NCBI GenBank assembly: GCA_964653195.1
Contig: CAZZCX010000012.1
Location: 1 to 34,460 of the forward strand
Direction: 5' to 3'
Source: CAYMDS01 sp964653195
GTDB taxonomy: Bacteria; Patescibacteriota; Microgenomatia; Levybacterales; UBA12049
DNA: 34,460 nt
Shown here: positions 15,008 through 23,900 of the stretch, in pieces
Numbering within the stretch: the first letter of the stretch is position 1
Layout: each line of letters opens with the position of its first letter
Notes under the pieces: model-generated
Database searches by the model: none
Seen by the model: only the letters and a program-made list of their open reading frames with translations
Told to the model about the DNA's origin: nothing
Program-made: the position numbers and the translations under genes

Positions 15008-16075
15008 ATGAAACTGCGTATCGCGCAAGTAGGAAGCCTCTATGAAAATACTCCCCCTCCTCTATATGGCGGTACAGAACGGATCGTTTCTTCACTTACT
15101 GAAGGACTGGTAGCAAAAGGCCACGATGTGACGCTTTTTGCGACAGAAAAAGCCATCACAAAAGCTCGACTAGTTAGTGCATGTCCTGAGCCACTCGCAC
15201 GCCTTGGAATCGGAAAAAGTGATATTATCTATCCTTTATTAAACTTCACAAATGTATTTAAAAGAGAAAAAGATTTCGACATAATTCATTTCCATCTAAG
15301 TATAGTCAGTGACTACATGTCTTTACCGCCTGCATCGTTAATTGCCCATAAAACTGTCTTTACGATTCATTTCGTATCCCCTAGCGCAAAAAAGTATCCG
15401 CAGAGAATGGAGCTTCTCGAGAAACACAATAACCTGAATTTTATTTCTATCTCGCACGCAGCACAACTTGGATTTGGGAAATTAAAGTTTCTAGATACGG
15501 TATATAACGGTATTAACTTATCAGAATTTACTTTCAACTCTACCCCAAATGACTACTATGTATGGATGGGAAAATTCAATCCCGATAAAGGAACGCTTGA
15601 GGCAATTCTCGCAGCAAAAAAAGCAAATATAAAATTAATTCTTGCAGGCACGATAGATCTTGAGGATGAAGTCAAACGAAAATATTATGAAAATGATATA
15701 AGACCCCTGATTGATGGCAAGCAAATAATTTACGTTGGTGAAAAAGGAGGGAAAGAGAAAGATGAGTTACTGGGAAATGCGTTAGGATTTCTCAATCCAA
15801 TTCTTTGGAATGAGCCTTTCGGGCTAGTATCAATTGAGGCAATGGCTACTGGCACACCTGTTATAAGCTTCAGTCGTGGAGCGCTGACTGAAACTGTGAA
15901 AGACAGCTATACCGGCTATTTGGTGGAAAATGTAGATGAAATGGCAGAGAAAATAAAGCAGATTTCAGCAATCAGACGTACAGACTGCAGAAAATGGGTA
16001 GAAGATAAATTCTCAAGTGAGATCATGGTTACAAATTATGAAAATGTCTATCAAAAAATCCTCAACAAACCATAG
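15008..16075 (+). CDS. Glycosyltransferase family 4
   Basis: A 355-aa GT-B enzyme. The N-terminal half has the acceptor-side glycine loop PPLYGGTERIV, and the C-terminal half has YVWMGKFNPDKG and the EX7E motif EPFGLVSIE (Glu269, Glu277) followed by ATGTPVISF, which bind the nucleotide-sugar donor with retention of configuration. No membrane anchor is present. It sits between two HAD phosphatases and near otsA. That arrangement suits a two-step route to a glycoside (transfer to a phosphorylated acceptor, then dephosphorylation), for example a trehalose-derived or glycerate-type solute, but the acceptor cannot be read from sequence. Confidence 0.85.
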   Translation: MKLRIAQVGSLYENTPPPLYGGTERIVSSLTEGLVAKGHDVTLFATEKAITKARLVSACPEPLARLGIGKSDIIYPLLNFTNVFKREKDFDIIHFHLSIVSDYMSLPPASLIAHKTVFTIHFVSPSAKKYPQRMELLEKHNNLNFISISHAAQLGFGKLKFLDTVYNGINLSEFTFNSTPNDYYVWMGKFNPDKGTLEAILAAKKANIKLILAGTIDLEDEVKRKYYENDIRPLIDGKQIIYVGEKGGKEKDELLGNALGFLNPILWNEPFGLVSIEAMATGTPVISFSRGALTETVKDSYTGYLVENVDEMAEKIKQISAIRRTDCRKWVEDKFSSEIMVTNYENVYQKILNKP

Positions 16076-16104
16076 ACAAATTCTCTATCACAGCACTCTC
16101 TAAT

Positions 16105-16231
16105 TGTCATCCCGAACCGATTCGATCAGAGCTAGAGAGCTCAACTCACGGTCGAAGACTTGTTTCAGGAACTCCTAGGAGCACGATTTGTATAGAATTT
16201 TAGAAGATTCTGAAATGAATTCAGCATGACA
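16105..16231. repeat. MITE/REP-like element with TGTCAT...ATGACA ends
   Basis: A 127-bp segment between the GT4 and the second HAD gene. It opens TGTCATCCCGAAC and closes GAATTCAGCATGACA, the same end types as the 518-588 element. The middle contains GTTTCAGGA and other short inverted segments. The first possible start codon of the downstream frame (16226) lies inside its right end, so that start is probably false. Confidence 0.75.
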
Positions 16232-16262
16232 TTATTTCTGAAAGTTGTATGTTTAACTCTGT

Positions 16263-16268
16263 TATACT
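16263..16268 (+). promoter_or_regulatory. Extended -10 box giving a leaderless transcript of the OtsB-like gene
   Basis: TG-T-TATACT (TG at 16260-16261, hexamer 16263-16268) lies 8 nt before the ATG at 16277 and just outside the repeat element. This supports 16277, not 16226, as the start. Confidence 0.55.
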
Positions 16269-16276
16269 TAAATTGT

Positions 16277-17395
16277 ATGCTGGATTTACTGCCCAACAGC
16301 TCCAATAGAACACCAAAACTTGATCCTCTTGAGCTTTTGGTCACAGCTAAAGCAGTATTAAATCGCGGTGAAACAATAGTAATCATAAATGACATCGATC
16401 TCACTGTATCTACAGGTGGAATAACAGGCGAAGACGATCCCCGCAAAACTACAATATACCCTAAGTCAGCTAAAGCGTTAAGTCAAATTGAAAGTTTGGG
16501 ACATAAAATTGGCTTCATATCAAATCGGGGTGGATCGCAAATTGGACGAATGACCAAAGCTGCTGGGATAAAAGATCCCTCAATTATAGGAACTTATGGA
16601 TTTGAAACTTATATGGCTGATCATACATCGATAATTGATAACCGCTTCCTGCCCTACTCAAAAGATATTACAAAGCTATTAAGCACAATTGAATTATTTG
16701 TACTTGATTATACAAATCAAAAAGAATTAATTATCCAAGGTTCAGAAACAGCCATACCTTTTGAATCAGATCAAATAATACTCGAGCGAAAAGGAATATG
16801 CGAGCAATTCCCCAAAGGTATTGCTGCGCTATTTAACTTGAATCTAATAAATCCAAATCTAAGAACAAAGCTAGTAAGCGCGACGGAGGAAAAATACAAA
16901 GAGGAAATAGGTCTCATTATGAAAACACATCATTTACTGGCTACAGCCTTAACTCGGATTTGGGGTATAAACCAAGATGTACATAAACCATCCATACCGG
17001 GAAGATTTACGCTTAAATTTGAACCACTTCTCAAGCAAAGTAAAGCATATGGTATGGTCAATTTATTAAATAACATCCGAAATAATATGCAAGACAATCA
17101 AAGAGTCGGTCTTATCATTTATGCAGGCGATAGCGATCAAGATGCCTATGCCATGAAAGCTTTAAAGCAGATCGTTAAATTTCACAATGAAGACTATATC
17201 GCCCACACCCCAATTCACGCTTTTAATATCTGGGTAAAGCCTGACCATATAGAAAAAGACGCTATGAGAGAGGCGGAGATCATAACTGAAGGAGTTGATG
17301 GATATGCAGAAATACTTACAGAATTAGCAAAAACAGTCTCACTTCACACAAACACCCGCTTCCCCTTTAACTTCAAGCAACTATTTAGAATATAA
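16277..17395 (+). CDS. HAD phosphatase resembling trehalose-6-phosphate phosphatase
   Basis: 372 aa from the chosen ATG. Motif I is NDIDLTVSTGG (Asp39, Asp41), motif II FISNRGG (Ser, Arg) and motif IV YAGDSDQDAYAM (Asp285 and following acids), like the GDD-TDE-AF signature of OtsB. The segment LLKQSKAYGMVNLL supplies the motif III lysine in the position OtsB uses. The cap region (about 130-250) is longer than in OtsB, so the substrate could differ. With otsA 3 kb away it is the best candidate for the trehalose-forming step. The 17 extra N-terminal codons of the longest frame overlap a repeat element and are probably not translated. It is convergent with the rhodanese gene. Confidence 0.75.
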   Translation: MLDLLPNSSNRTPKLDPLELLVTAKAVLNRGETIVIINDIDLTVSTGGITGEDDPRKTTIYPKSAKALSQIESLGHKIGFISNRGGSQIGRMTKAAGIKDPSIIGTYGFETYMADHTSIIDNRFLPYSKDITKLLSTIELFVLDYTNQKELIIQGSETAIPFESDQIILERKGICEQFPKGIAALFNLNLINPNLRTKLVSATEEKYKEEIGLIMKTHHLLATALTRIWGINQDVHKPSIPGRFTLKFEPLLKQSKAYGMVNLLNNIRNNMQDNQRVGLIIYAGDSDQDAYAMKALKQIVKFHNEDYIAHTPIHAFNIWVKPDHIEKDAMREAEIITEGVDGYAEILTELAKTVSLHTNTRFPFNFKQLFRI

Positions 17396-17455
17396 ATAAT
17401 AAATACTTTAAAGAATTAACTTAACACCTGCTTTTGCTTTTAAAAATTATTAATT

Positions 17456-18025
17456 TCACTCACTCACGTATTCATCCATCTGGATAGTGTTCCACATAGA
17501 TTCAGGAAGCCAGAGGTTTCTAAAATGCCTCCATTCATTCCAGCCTACTGCAAGCTCTGAGGTCTTTATTCCGCTGGAACTAAGTTTTTCACTAAACTCC
17601 CCGACTATTGGAGAATTACCATACGTTCCGTAAAGAATAATTTCTCTTTTCTCATCTTTATATTTTTCTTTAAATTCTTTTATTAACGCATTTTCAGGAT
17701 TCATCAATTCCCCTTTTTCGTCATAAAGAGGAAAAGAATCTGCTGACTTGATATGGGACTTAAGAAAATCTTTCTTTGATCTGGTATCTATTAAGAGAAA
17801 TTTATCAAATTTGCCCTTCTTCATTTGCTGCAATAGATAGAGAGGATCTGTACGAGTTGCGATATGAGTTTCATAGAGTCTCGGAAAGCTAGGAAGATCC
17901 ACTATCAATATTCCAATTCCGAAAATGAATCCGAAGATAAACATGATTAACATTATCTTTCTATTTCTTGCATACATTTCTCTTGCTGTTTTTTTAGATA
18001 TATGTTTCATAGATTTATCACTCAT
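17456..18025 (-). CDS. Membrane-anchored rhodanese-like protein without catalytic cysteine
   Basis: 189 aa: a basic N-terminus, one membrane helix (IMLIMFIFGFIFGIGILIV, about 24-42), then a rhodanese fold. The hallmarks are FLLIDTRSKKDF (Asp80, Arg82), HIKSADSFPL and a closing GWNEW turn. The active-site loop reads ILYGTYGNSP, with Gly133 where the catalytic Cys should be, and the whole protein lacks cysteine. It therefore cannot transfer sulphur by the usual mechanism and is more likely a binding or scaffold domain. Its start overlaps the end of the permease gene by 8 bases, so it is the last gene of the Kelch-ABC operon and probably works with the transporter. Confidence 0.85.
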   Translation of the reverse strand: MSDKSMKHISKKTAREMYARNRKIMLIMFIFGFIFGIGILIVDLPSFPRLYETHIATRTDPLYLLQQMKKGKFDKFLLIDTRSKKDFLKSHIKSADSFPLYDEKGELMNPENALIKEFKEKYKDEKREIILYGTYGNSPIVGEFSEKLSSSGIKTSELAVGWNEWRHFRNLWLPESMWNTIQMDEYVSE

Positions 18026-20141
18026 ACCTTAAAGCATTCAGAGCAGATATTCTTTTGGCTCTTCTTGCCGGGTAATAACCGGTCACTATACCTACCAAAA
18101 AAGAAGATATCACTATTATAACTATTAAAAACCAAGGTATATAAGTCAAATCCAAAATCCCTTCTCCGTTTGAAAGAGCAACTACAGATATAATAAGTGA
18201 TAGAGTTTTTCCGGCTATAAAACCTAATACCAGACCACCAAAGCCACCTGCCATTCCAAGTATCATCGCTTCAGCTAGGAATAAATCGCGAACTTCTTTT
18301 GATACCATACCAATCGTTTTCATACCTCCTATTTCACGTGTTCTTTCAAGCAAAGAAACTGTAAGCGTGTTAAACATCCCTAATGAAGCTACTCCAAGTG
18401 CCACAAGTCCAATCAAAACAAGAAGCACTCTTAAACTTGCGAATAATGACTCAATCTGTGTCACAGTATCGGCAGCGCTACTGGTTCGAAAACCCAATAC
18501 TTCAACCTGCTTACGTACATTAACTAAAGAATCTTTAGATCCCAAAACAATTTTCAGCTGAGAGTAATTCTTGATGTTTAGTGCTGATGCATTATCGAGC
18601 GGAACATAGAAATATGCAGACTCGTCATCATCGATTACACCTACTATCCTAAACTGCTTTTCTTCAGTTGTTGCTTTTCCTTCAATTGAAGGTACTATTG
18701 ATTTTGTAAGAACGAAAGCTGTCTTGAAACTCGTATCCAGAGCTTTATTTAACGGAATATTCAATAGCGTAAGTAATCCATTAGACACTACCGCTTCATA
18801 TGTAGCATTTCGCCCAAAATTAATAATTTCCTGTTTTTTAGCATTGGTTTGAGTAGCAAAACTAACTATCTCCATACCTGCTTCATCTGTAGCGATCACA
18901 ATATCACCTGCAATCGATGCACTATCAGATGCTGATTCATCAGCTACGATATTTAAATCTGCGGATTCGCTGGCATTCGTCTCAGTGGTGAGAACTGCAG
19001 ATGTTGAATCTCCCAAAACATTCTCTGATTGTATGACTATTTCATTTTTCTGAATACATACATTACTCCAAACTTGCCTTCCATTATCCCCAAGCTTAGG
19101 TAAAAAGCTTCCATCATATGTCTCATAGAAAATTGGCACTTCAGATTTCACCCACTTTTGTAAACTAAGATTCTTATCTTTATCTAAACCTTCTCTTTTA
19201 CCTTGGGTTAAATATATATCGCCCCAATATTCAAATCCGCTTAATCCACCTTCTACGTTTCTAACGATACCTACGATTTTACTGTCAGATGTGCAATCTT
19301 CACGTGCATAAGTTTTCTTTCCGGGATTGATTATAAAATGAATTAAATTCTTATTTACAGGTTCATTTAGCTTACCATTTATAATTTCATCTCTTGCTCC
19401 TGCTACATCAGTATCCCTTGGCAACTCTGACACTTTACTACTGAAATATTTACCCCGTAAAAGACGAGCACTGGTACTTTTCAGATAAGATTCAGGAATC
19501 GAATATACAAGCACATCAGTTTTCGCATCGTTAAAATCAACTTTCCCTATAAATGAAACCAATGGCATTATTTCATTTATTTCTTTTATTGATCGTATCT
19601 TATCGATGAGTTTTCCATCTAATCTGAGTGCAGTATTGGCTCCAGTCGCAATATCTACCATCTTGAGTTCATCAAGTCTGGCAATTCTGCCGATAATGAG
19701 TCTTTCGACGCCATAACCCAATGACAGCAACAATACTATAACTCCTACGCCAATTGACATACCAAGTATAGTCACAAAAGTCCTAGTTTTTTTAGACATT
19801 AGATTCTTGTAACTTAGTGAGATCAAATATGATCTTTTTACACTTGACGCAGAAGAGGTATCAAGCCTGATAATTATTTTCTCTAAAATTTTCTTTGCTT
19901 TTAAACTCCAAAATTTATAAATTAATGAATATATATTTTTACCAAATGGCAAAAAATTTATAAAAGAAAATAATTTTGAAACCACAAAAACTATTAGTAA
20001 AACAAAAAAAGAGCTAAATTCTACTAGAGACTGTATAAAATCTTTACTAATAACAAATGAATTATGTGGAGCATTTTTCCAGAAGGTAATATCCGTAAAC
20101 TTTCTAATTGCCGATTTTGTAATAACTTTAAATTTATTCAT
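18018..20141 (-). CDS. MacB/FtsX-type ABC transporter permease
   Basis: 707 aa. An N-terminal extension with one extra helix (FFVLLIVFVVSKLF, about 45-60) precedes the standard MacB layout: the first core helix (FVTILGMSIGVGVIVLLL, about 120-140), a large outside domain of about 420 residues, then three C-terminal helices beginning LGVASLGMFNTLTVSLLERTR, the FtsX signature. The coupling-helix region EIGGMKTIGM matches the family. Members use ATP hydrolysis inside the cell to drive movements of the outside domain, extruding or releasing molecules or signalling across the membrane. The gene starts 5 bases after the ATPase stop, and the two form the transporter. Its operon partner is the giant Kelch protein, a plausible client. 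Confidence 0.9.
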   Translation of the reverse strand: MNKFKVITKSAIRKFTDITFWKNAPHNSFVISKDFIQSLVEFSSFFVLLIVFVVSKLFSFINFLPFGKNIYSLIYKFWSLKAKKILEKIIIRLDTSSASSVKRSYLISLSYKNLMSKKTRTFVTILGMSIGVGVIVLLLSLGYGVERLIIGRIARLDELKMVDIATGANTALRLDGKLIDKIRSIKEINEIMPLVSFIGKVDFNDAKTDVLVYSIPESYLKSTSARLLRGKYFSSKVSELPRDTDVAGARDEIINGKLNEPVNKNLIHFIINPGKKTYAREDCTSDSKIVGIVRNVEGGLSGFEYWGDIYLTQGKREGLDKDKNLSLQKWVKSEVPIFYETYDGSFLPKLGDNGRQVWSNVCIQKNEIVIQSENVLGDSTSAVLTTETNASESADLNIVADESASDSASIAGDIVIATDEAGMEIVSFATQTNAKKQEIINFGRNATYEAVVSNGLLTLLNIPLNKALDTSFKTAFVLTKSIVPSIEGKATTEEKQFRIVGVIDDDESAYFYVPLDNASALNIKNYSQLKIVLGSKDSLVNVRKQVEVLGFRTSSAADTVTQIESLFASLRVLLVLIGLVALGVASLGMFNTLTVSLLERTREIGGMKTIGMVSKEVRDLFLAEAMILGMAGGFGGLVLGFIAGKTLSLIISVVALSNGEGILDLTYIPWFLIVIIVISSFLVGIVTGYYPARRAKRISALNALRYE

Positions 20142-20146
20142 ATTTG

Positions 20147-20941
20147 TTATAATTGTATTTTCTCAAGCAGCTTAGGATCATGTACATTTGCGATACCACT
20201 ACTCTCACCTATCTGTTTTTTACCTTGAAACTGACTAAGTTTTTTATTTTTTGCAGGCTTGAATTCTTCTACCACCTGTCCATCAATCATATGAATTATC
20301 TTCGTTCCATATTTTAAATATTCGAGGTCATGAGTAACCATAATTATGCTTTTACCTTTTTCAATCAAAGAAATAAAAGTATTCATCAAATCCTGACCCG
20401 ATACAGTATCTAGATTACCAGTTGGCTCATCAGCAACTATCAACTGCGGATCAGTCATCAAAGAACGTGCCAAGCTTATTTTCTGTTGTTGGCCTGAGGA
20501 TAATTGAGAAGGTGCATACATAGCCCAGTTGCTTAGGCCTACAAGTGAAAGCGTTTCATAGGCCTTCTTATCTATTTCATCATCTGGTAAATTAAGTAGA
20601 TGAAGCGGAAATTTAATATTTTCAATTACATTTAGAGAGCCTACCCACAATGGCTGCTGATAAATCATACCTATCGTACGACGTCTATGCAGTGCTCTTT
20701 CATCCTCATTCATAAGATATATATCTTTTCCATCTAAATAAACCGATCCTGAAGTTGGAACTTCAAGTCCAAGTAACGTATGTAAAAGCGTAGATTTTCC
20801 ACAGCCGGAAGGACCAAAAATTATCGCAAAGTCGCCTTTACCTACCTTTACAGAAATACCTTTAAGCGCTTCAACCTGCATATCCTCAACCGGAAAAACT
20901 TTTTTTACATCAATTGTTTGAATAAACGAATTTGGATCCAT
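20147..20941 (-). CDS. ABC transporter ATPase (LolD/MacB type)
   Basis: 264 aa. Walker A is GPSGCGKST (43-51), the Q-loop YQQP (94-97), the signature LSSGQ (147-151, with Ser for the first Gly), Walker B LIVADEP (167-173, Glu172 catalytic) and the H-loop MVTHD (His204). These place it with the MacB/LolD ATPases that pair with FtsX-like permeases. A C-terminal tail of about 35 residues, rich in Lys and Gln, goes beyond the usual length. It begins 1 base after the stop of the Kelch gene and ends 5 bases before the permease, so the three are surely cotranscribed and probably translationally coupled. Confidence 0.94.
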   Translation of the reverse strand: MDPNSFIQTIDVKKVFPVEDMQVEALKGISVKVGKGDFAIIFGPSGCGKSTLLHTLLGLEVPTSGSVYLDGKDIYLMNEDERALHRRRTIGMIYQQPLWVGSLNVIENIKFPLHLLNLPDDEIDKKAYETLSLVGLSNWAMYAPSQLSSGQQQKISLARSLMTDPQLIVADEPTGNLDTVSGQDLMNTFISLIEKGKSIIMVTHDLEYLKYGTKIIHMIDGQVVEEFKPAKNKKLSQFQGKKQIGESSGIANVHDPKLLEKIQL

Positions 20942-20942
20942 A

Positions 20943-23900
20943 TTATTTTTTCTTTAAGAATTTAAAAGTTTTGGAAAGACTATCTATTACAAGATTTAAA
21001 GCATCTTTGGTTGATTTCGGAGTTACCACGACATAATCTCCAGATTTTCCATTATTATTGGTTTTATCTTTTGATAGAGCTCTCAAGTGATAAATCTTTG
21101 CAGGTGCCAAGCCGGTAATCGTGACTGTATGATTGGTAGTAAGCGCCGGATCTTCCTGTGTTGATTGGCCGTAATTTATACCAGTTCCCTCAGAATATTC
21201 AACTTGGGTAGTAGCCGGTTCGTCTGTATCCCAACTTATAATAATTTGCGCTTTAGCTTCATCCCCAACGCCCAAGATTGTAGCTTCGACTTCCATATTT
21301 AATATTTCAGGGGGACGAAAATCAACTGCAGTTTTTACCTTTTGTACAGGATAAATAGCTTCATTTCCGGCAGCATCTTTACCTTTTACGCTTAAGACAT
21401 AATCCGTATTATCCAAAAGGTCTTTAAGTAATACGTCATGTGACTTTGTAAGTTTCAATGCTATAAAATCCTTCACTGCTACAGGATTGTTTTCAGGATA
21501 ATACGTAATAATTGTTGAAACTTCCGTATTTGTAGTCCAAATTAGTCTTAATGTAGCTGTAGGCAATCCTGCTACCTGCTGAACTTTAAGTGTAGTAATT
21601 TTTGGAACGGGAAGAGTCTCAAATGTATAATCGTCACCTGCAAATGAATTTTCTTCTTCATCTTCAGCAACAATTCGATAATGATAAAGTGTCCCTTCAA
21701 GCAAATCATCAAGTAAAATTGTGTGCTCCGTTTCAGACTTGGCAGTTGAAATAGTCTTTATTCCTCCATAATTTGAGGTCTTTCCATATTGGACAGTTAC
21801 TTTCGAAGCGTTTTTCACAACAAAAGACAGATAGGTTGAAGTTATACTTGTATTCTTAACTTTCACAGCCGAAATAAATGGAGCGGGATCTGTTACGAAT
21901 GAAAGCTCACTTGAGGAGCCTGTATTGCCGTCTTCATCAGTCCATAATACTTTATAATAGTAATTAGTTCCCGGAGTAAGATTGGTGAGGGTAATCTCAT
22001 GATACGCGACTTGCTCAGAACTACCTACCTCATCTCCGTAATCACCTGATTTGGTTCCGTATTTTACAAATGAATTTGCAGATCGATCAGTAGACCATGA
22101 TATTACTGAAGACTTGGTCTTAACTGTTGCAGATGGACTTGCAGACATTGCTGGAGCTTCAGTCCACTTACCGTCGGGATAAAAACTAACTGTATCAGAA
22201 ACAGCAGAACAATTATTTGTAGAATCACATGCTTTTGCACAATAATAATATTCCCTCTGCGTAAGTCCTGTATCTACATATGATTCCTGAATCGTAGATG
22301 CTATATAACTAAAGTCACTGAAATCAACAGTGCACGATGCATTATCTTCAGTCGATCTATAGACTTTATAATTTGCTACACCTGAATTCGTTGCAAGAGG
22401 TTCGTCCCAGGATACAGCAAGTCGCCAATTGCTTGTCGATTTGACTGATACATCTGCTATGTCTACATTACGTATAACACCTGGCGCTGAAGTATTGGCT
22501 GTAAATACTACTGATGCATAGTTATCGTAGTCAATATTACCTGCTTCATCTTTAGCGACAACATAAAAAGTATTCTCACCAGGCACAGTAGCATAAGCAT
22601 CTGCAGTAACATATGTGGTACTTAAACCAACCGCATTTACATTTTGTGCTGTAGGAAGAGCATTTACCGAGTAGTAATATCTCAAACCCGCTTGAGCACC
22701 TGAATATAAGTCAGGCGGACTCCATGAGAATGCAAATTCATTTATTGAATTACTTTCAGGTGTAGCTTCAAGATCCTGTACAGCACCAGGAGCTGTAGAA
22801 CTATAATAATATGACGCATTGACATACGTACTTGCTAAATTTCCTGATGTATCTTTCGCACGGACATAAAAAGTATTTGCACCAGATTGATAAGAAGTAA
22901 TAGCACTAACTGATGCACTACTTGTACAGGTATCCTGTGCTCCAGTAGCTCCGGTTTTATAACAATACTCTGAAATAGAAGACGCACTATCTGTTGCACC
23001 GCTCCAGACAAAATTAAAACTATCTGTATTCGTGTATCCTGGAGGATCAGCGACAACAGTTGTCGGATTTGTTGGTGCAGTATTATCAAATTTATATATA
23101 AATGGCTGCCATGCGGATGATGAAATATTTCCGGCATCATCTTTGGTTTTAATACGCAGATAATAAGTGCTCCCTGATGCAAGGCTGGATGCTGTATAAC
23201 TGCTGCCTGACTGCAAAGCGCCGTCTGTCTGAGGATCTGCTGAACTATTTGTTCCAAAGTAGACATAGTAACCAGTTACACCCGAACCTGTTAAAGTATC
23301 AATTGCGCCTCCGACAGCTTCTGCTTCAGGCCAATCGAAATTTGGTGACGAATAGTTATACCACGTATTTGTATTAATAGCTGCTGCCTGCGTAGCGGTT
23401 GCATATGAGGATAAAGACGTAGGATTTACAGGTGAAACTGAATCTACATAATAATTGATCGTAAAATCATCAACTGATCCTGAATAAACACCATCTGAAG
23501 ATGACAATGTAATCCTTACTTGAATATATCTGTTTACTGCGGAATTAATTTTATAGACATTTGCTGTGCCGATACTTTTTATCTCTGACGCATCAGCCCA
23601 GTCAGACCACGTGCTATCATCTGCTGATGTTCTTGTTGCAACTGTTACTGTCGAATTTGTTGCTGAATTATAAGTTATAGTGACATTCGCAAAGCGGTAC
23701 AATGATCCCAGATCATAAGTTGCGGATGAAAAAGTTCCTGATTCCTCGAAAGATGAGGTTGTAGTTTCCATCACATAAGTATATAGACCATTCGCATAAG
23801 TATTTGTTCCAGCTCCGGCAATTACAAAAATCTTATCACTGCCATTTGTAGCAGCAGCACCGCCAGTTGTAATATTTGCAGGACTAGTAGCAAGCGAAGA

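Noticed and set aside
16226..16276. Upstream extension of the OtsB-like frame as a signal peptide (LFLKVVCLTLLYLNC)
   Set aside because: The codons overlap the end of a repeat element and a -10 box; the hydrophobic look is probably accidental, and the enzyme family is cytoplasmic.
20943..21000. Sortase signal at the C-terminus of the giant Kelch protein
   Set aside because: The end reads SLSKTFKFLKKK without LPXTG-like motif or hydrophobic helix, so it is not an evident sortase substrate.
22835..23266. Second long frame on the same strand inside the giant Kelch gene (143 aa)
   Set aside because: It is a shadow frame of repetitive Ser/Thr/Gly-rich coding DNA, rich in His/Gln/Ile with no motif.
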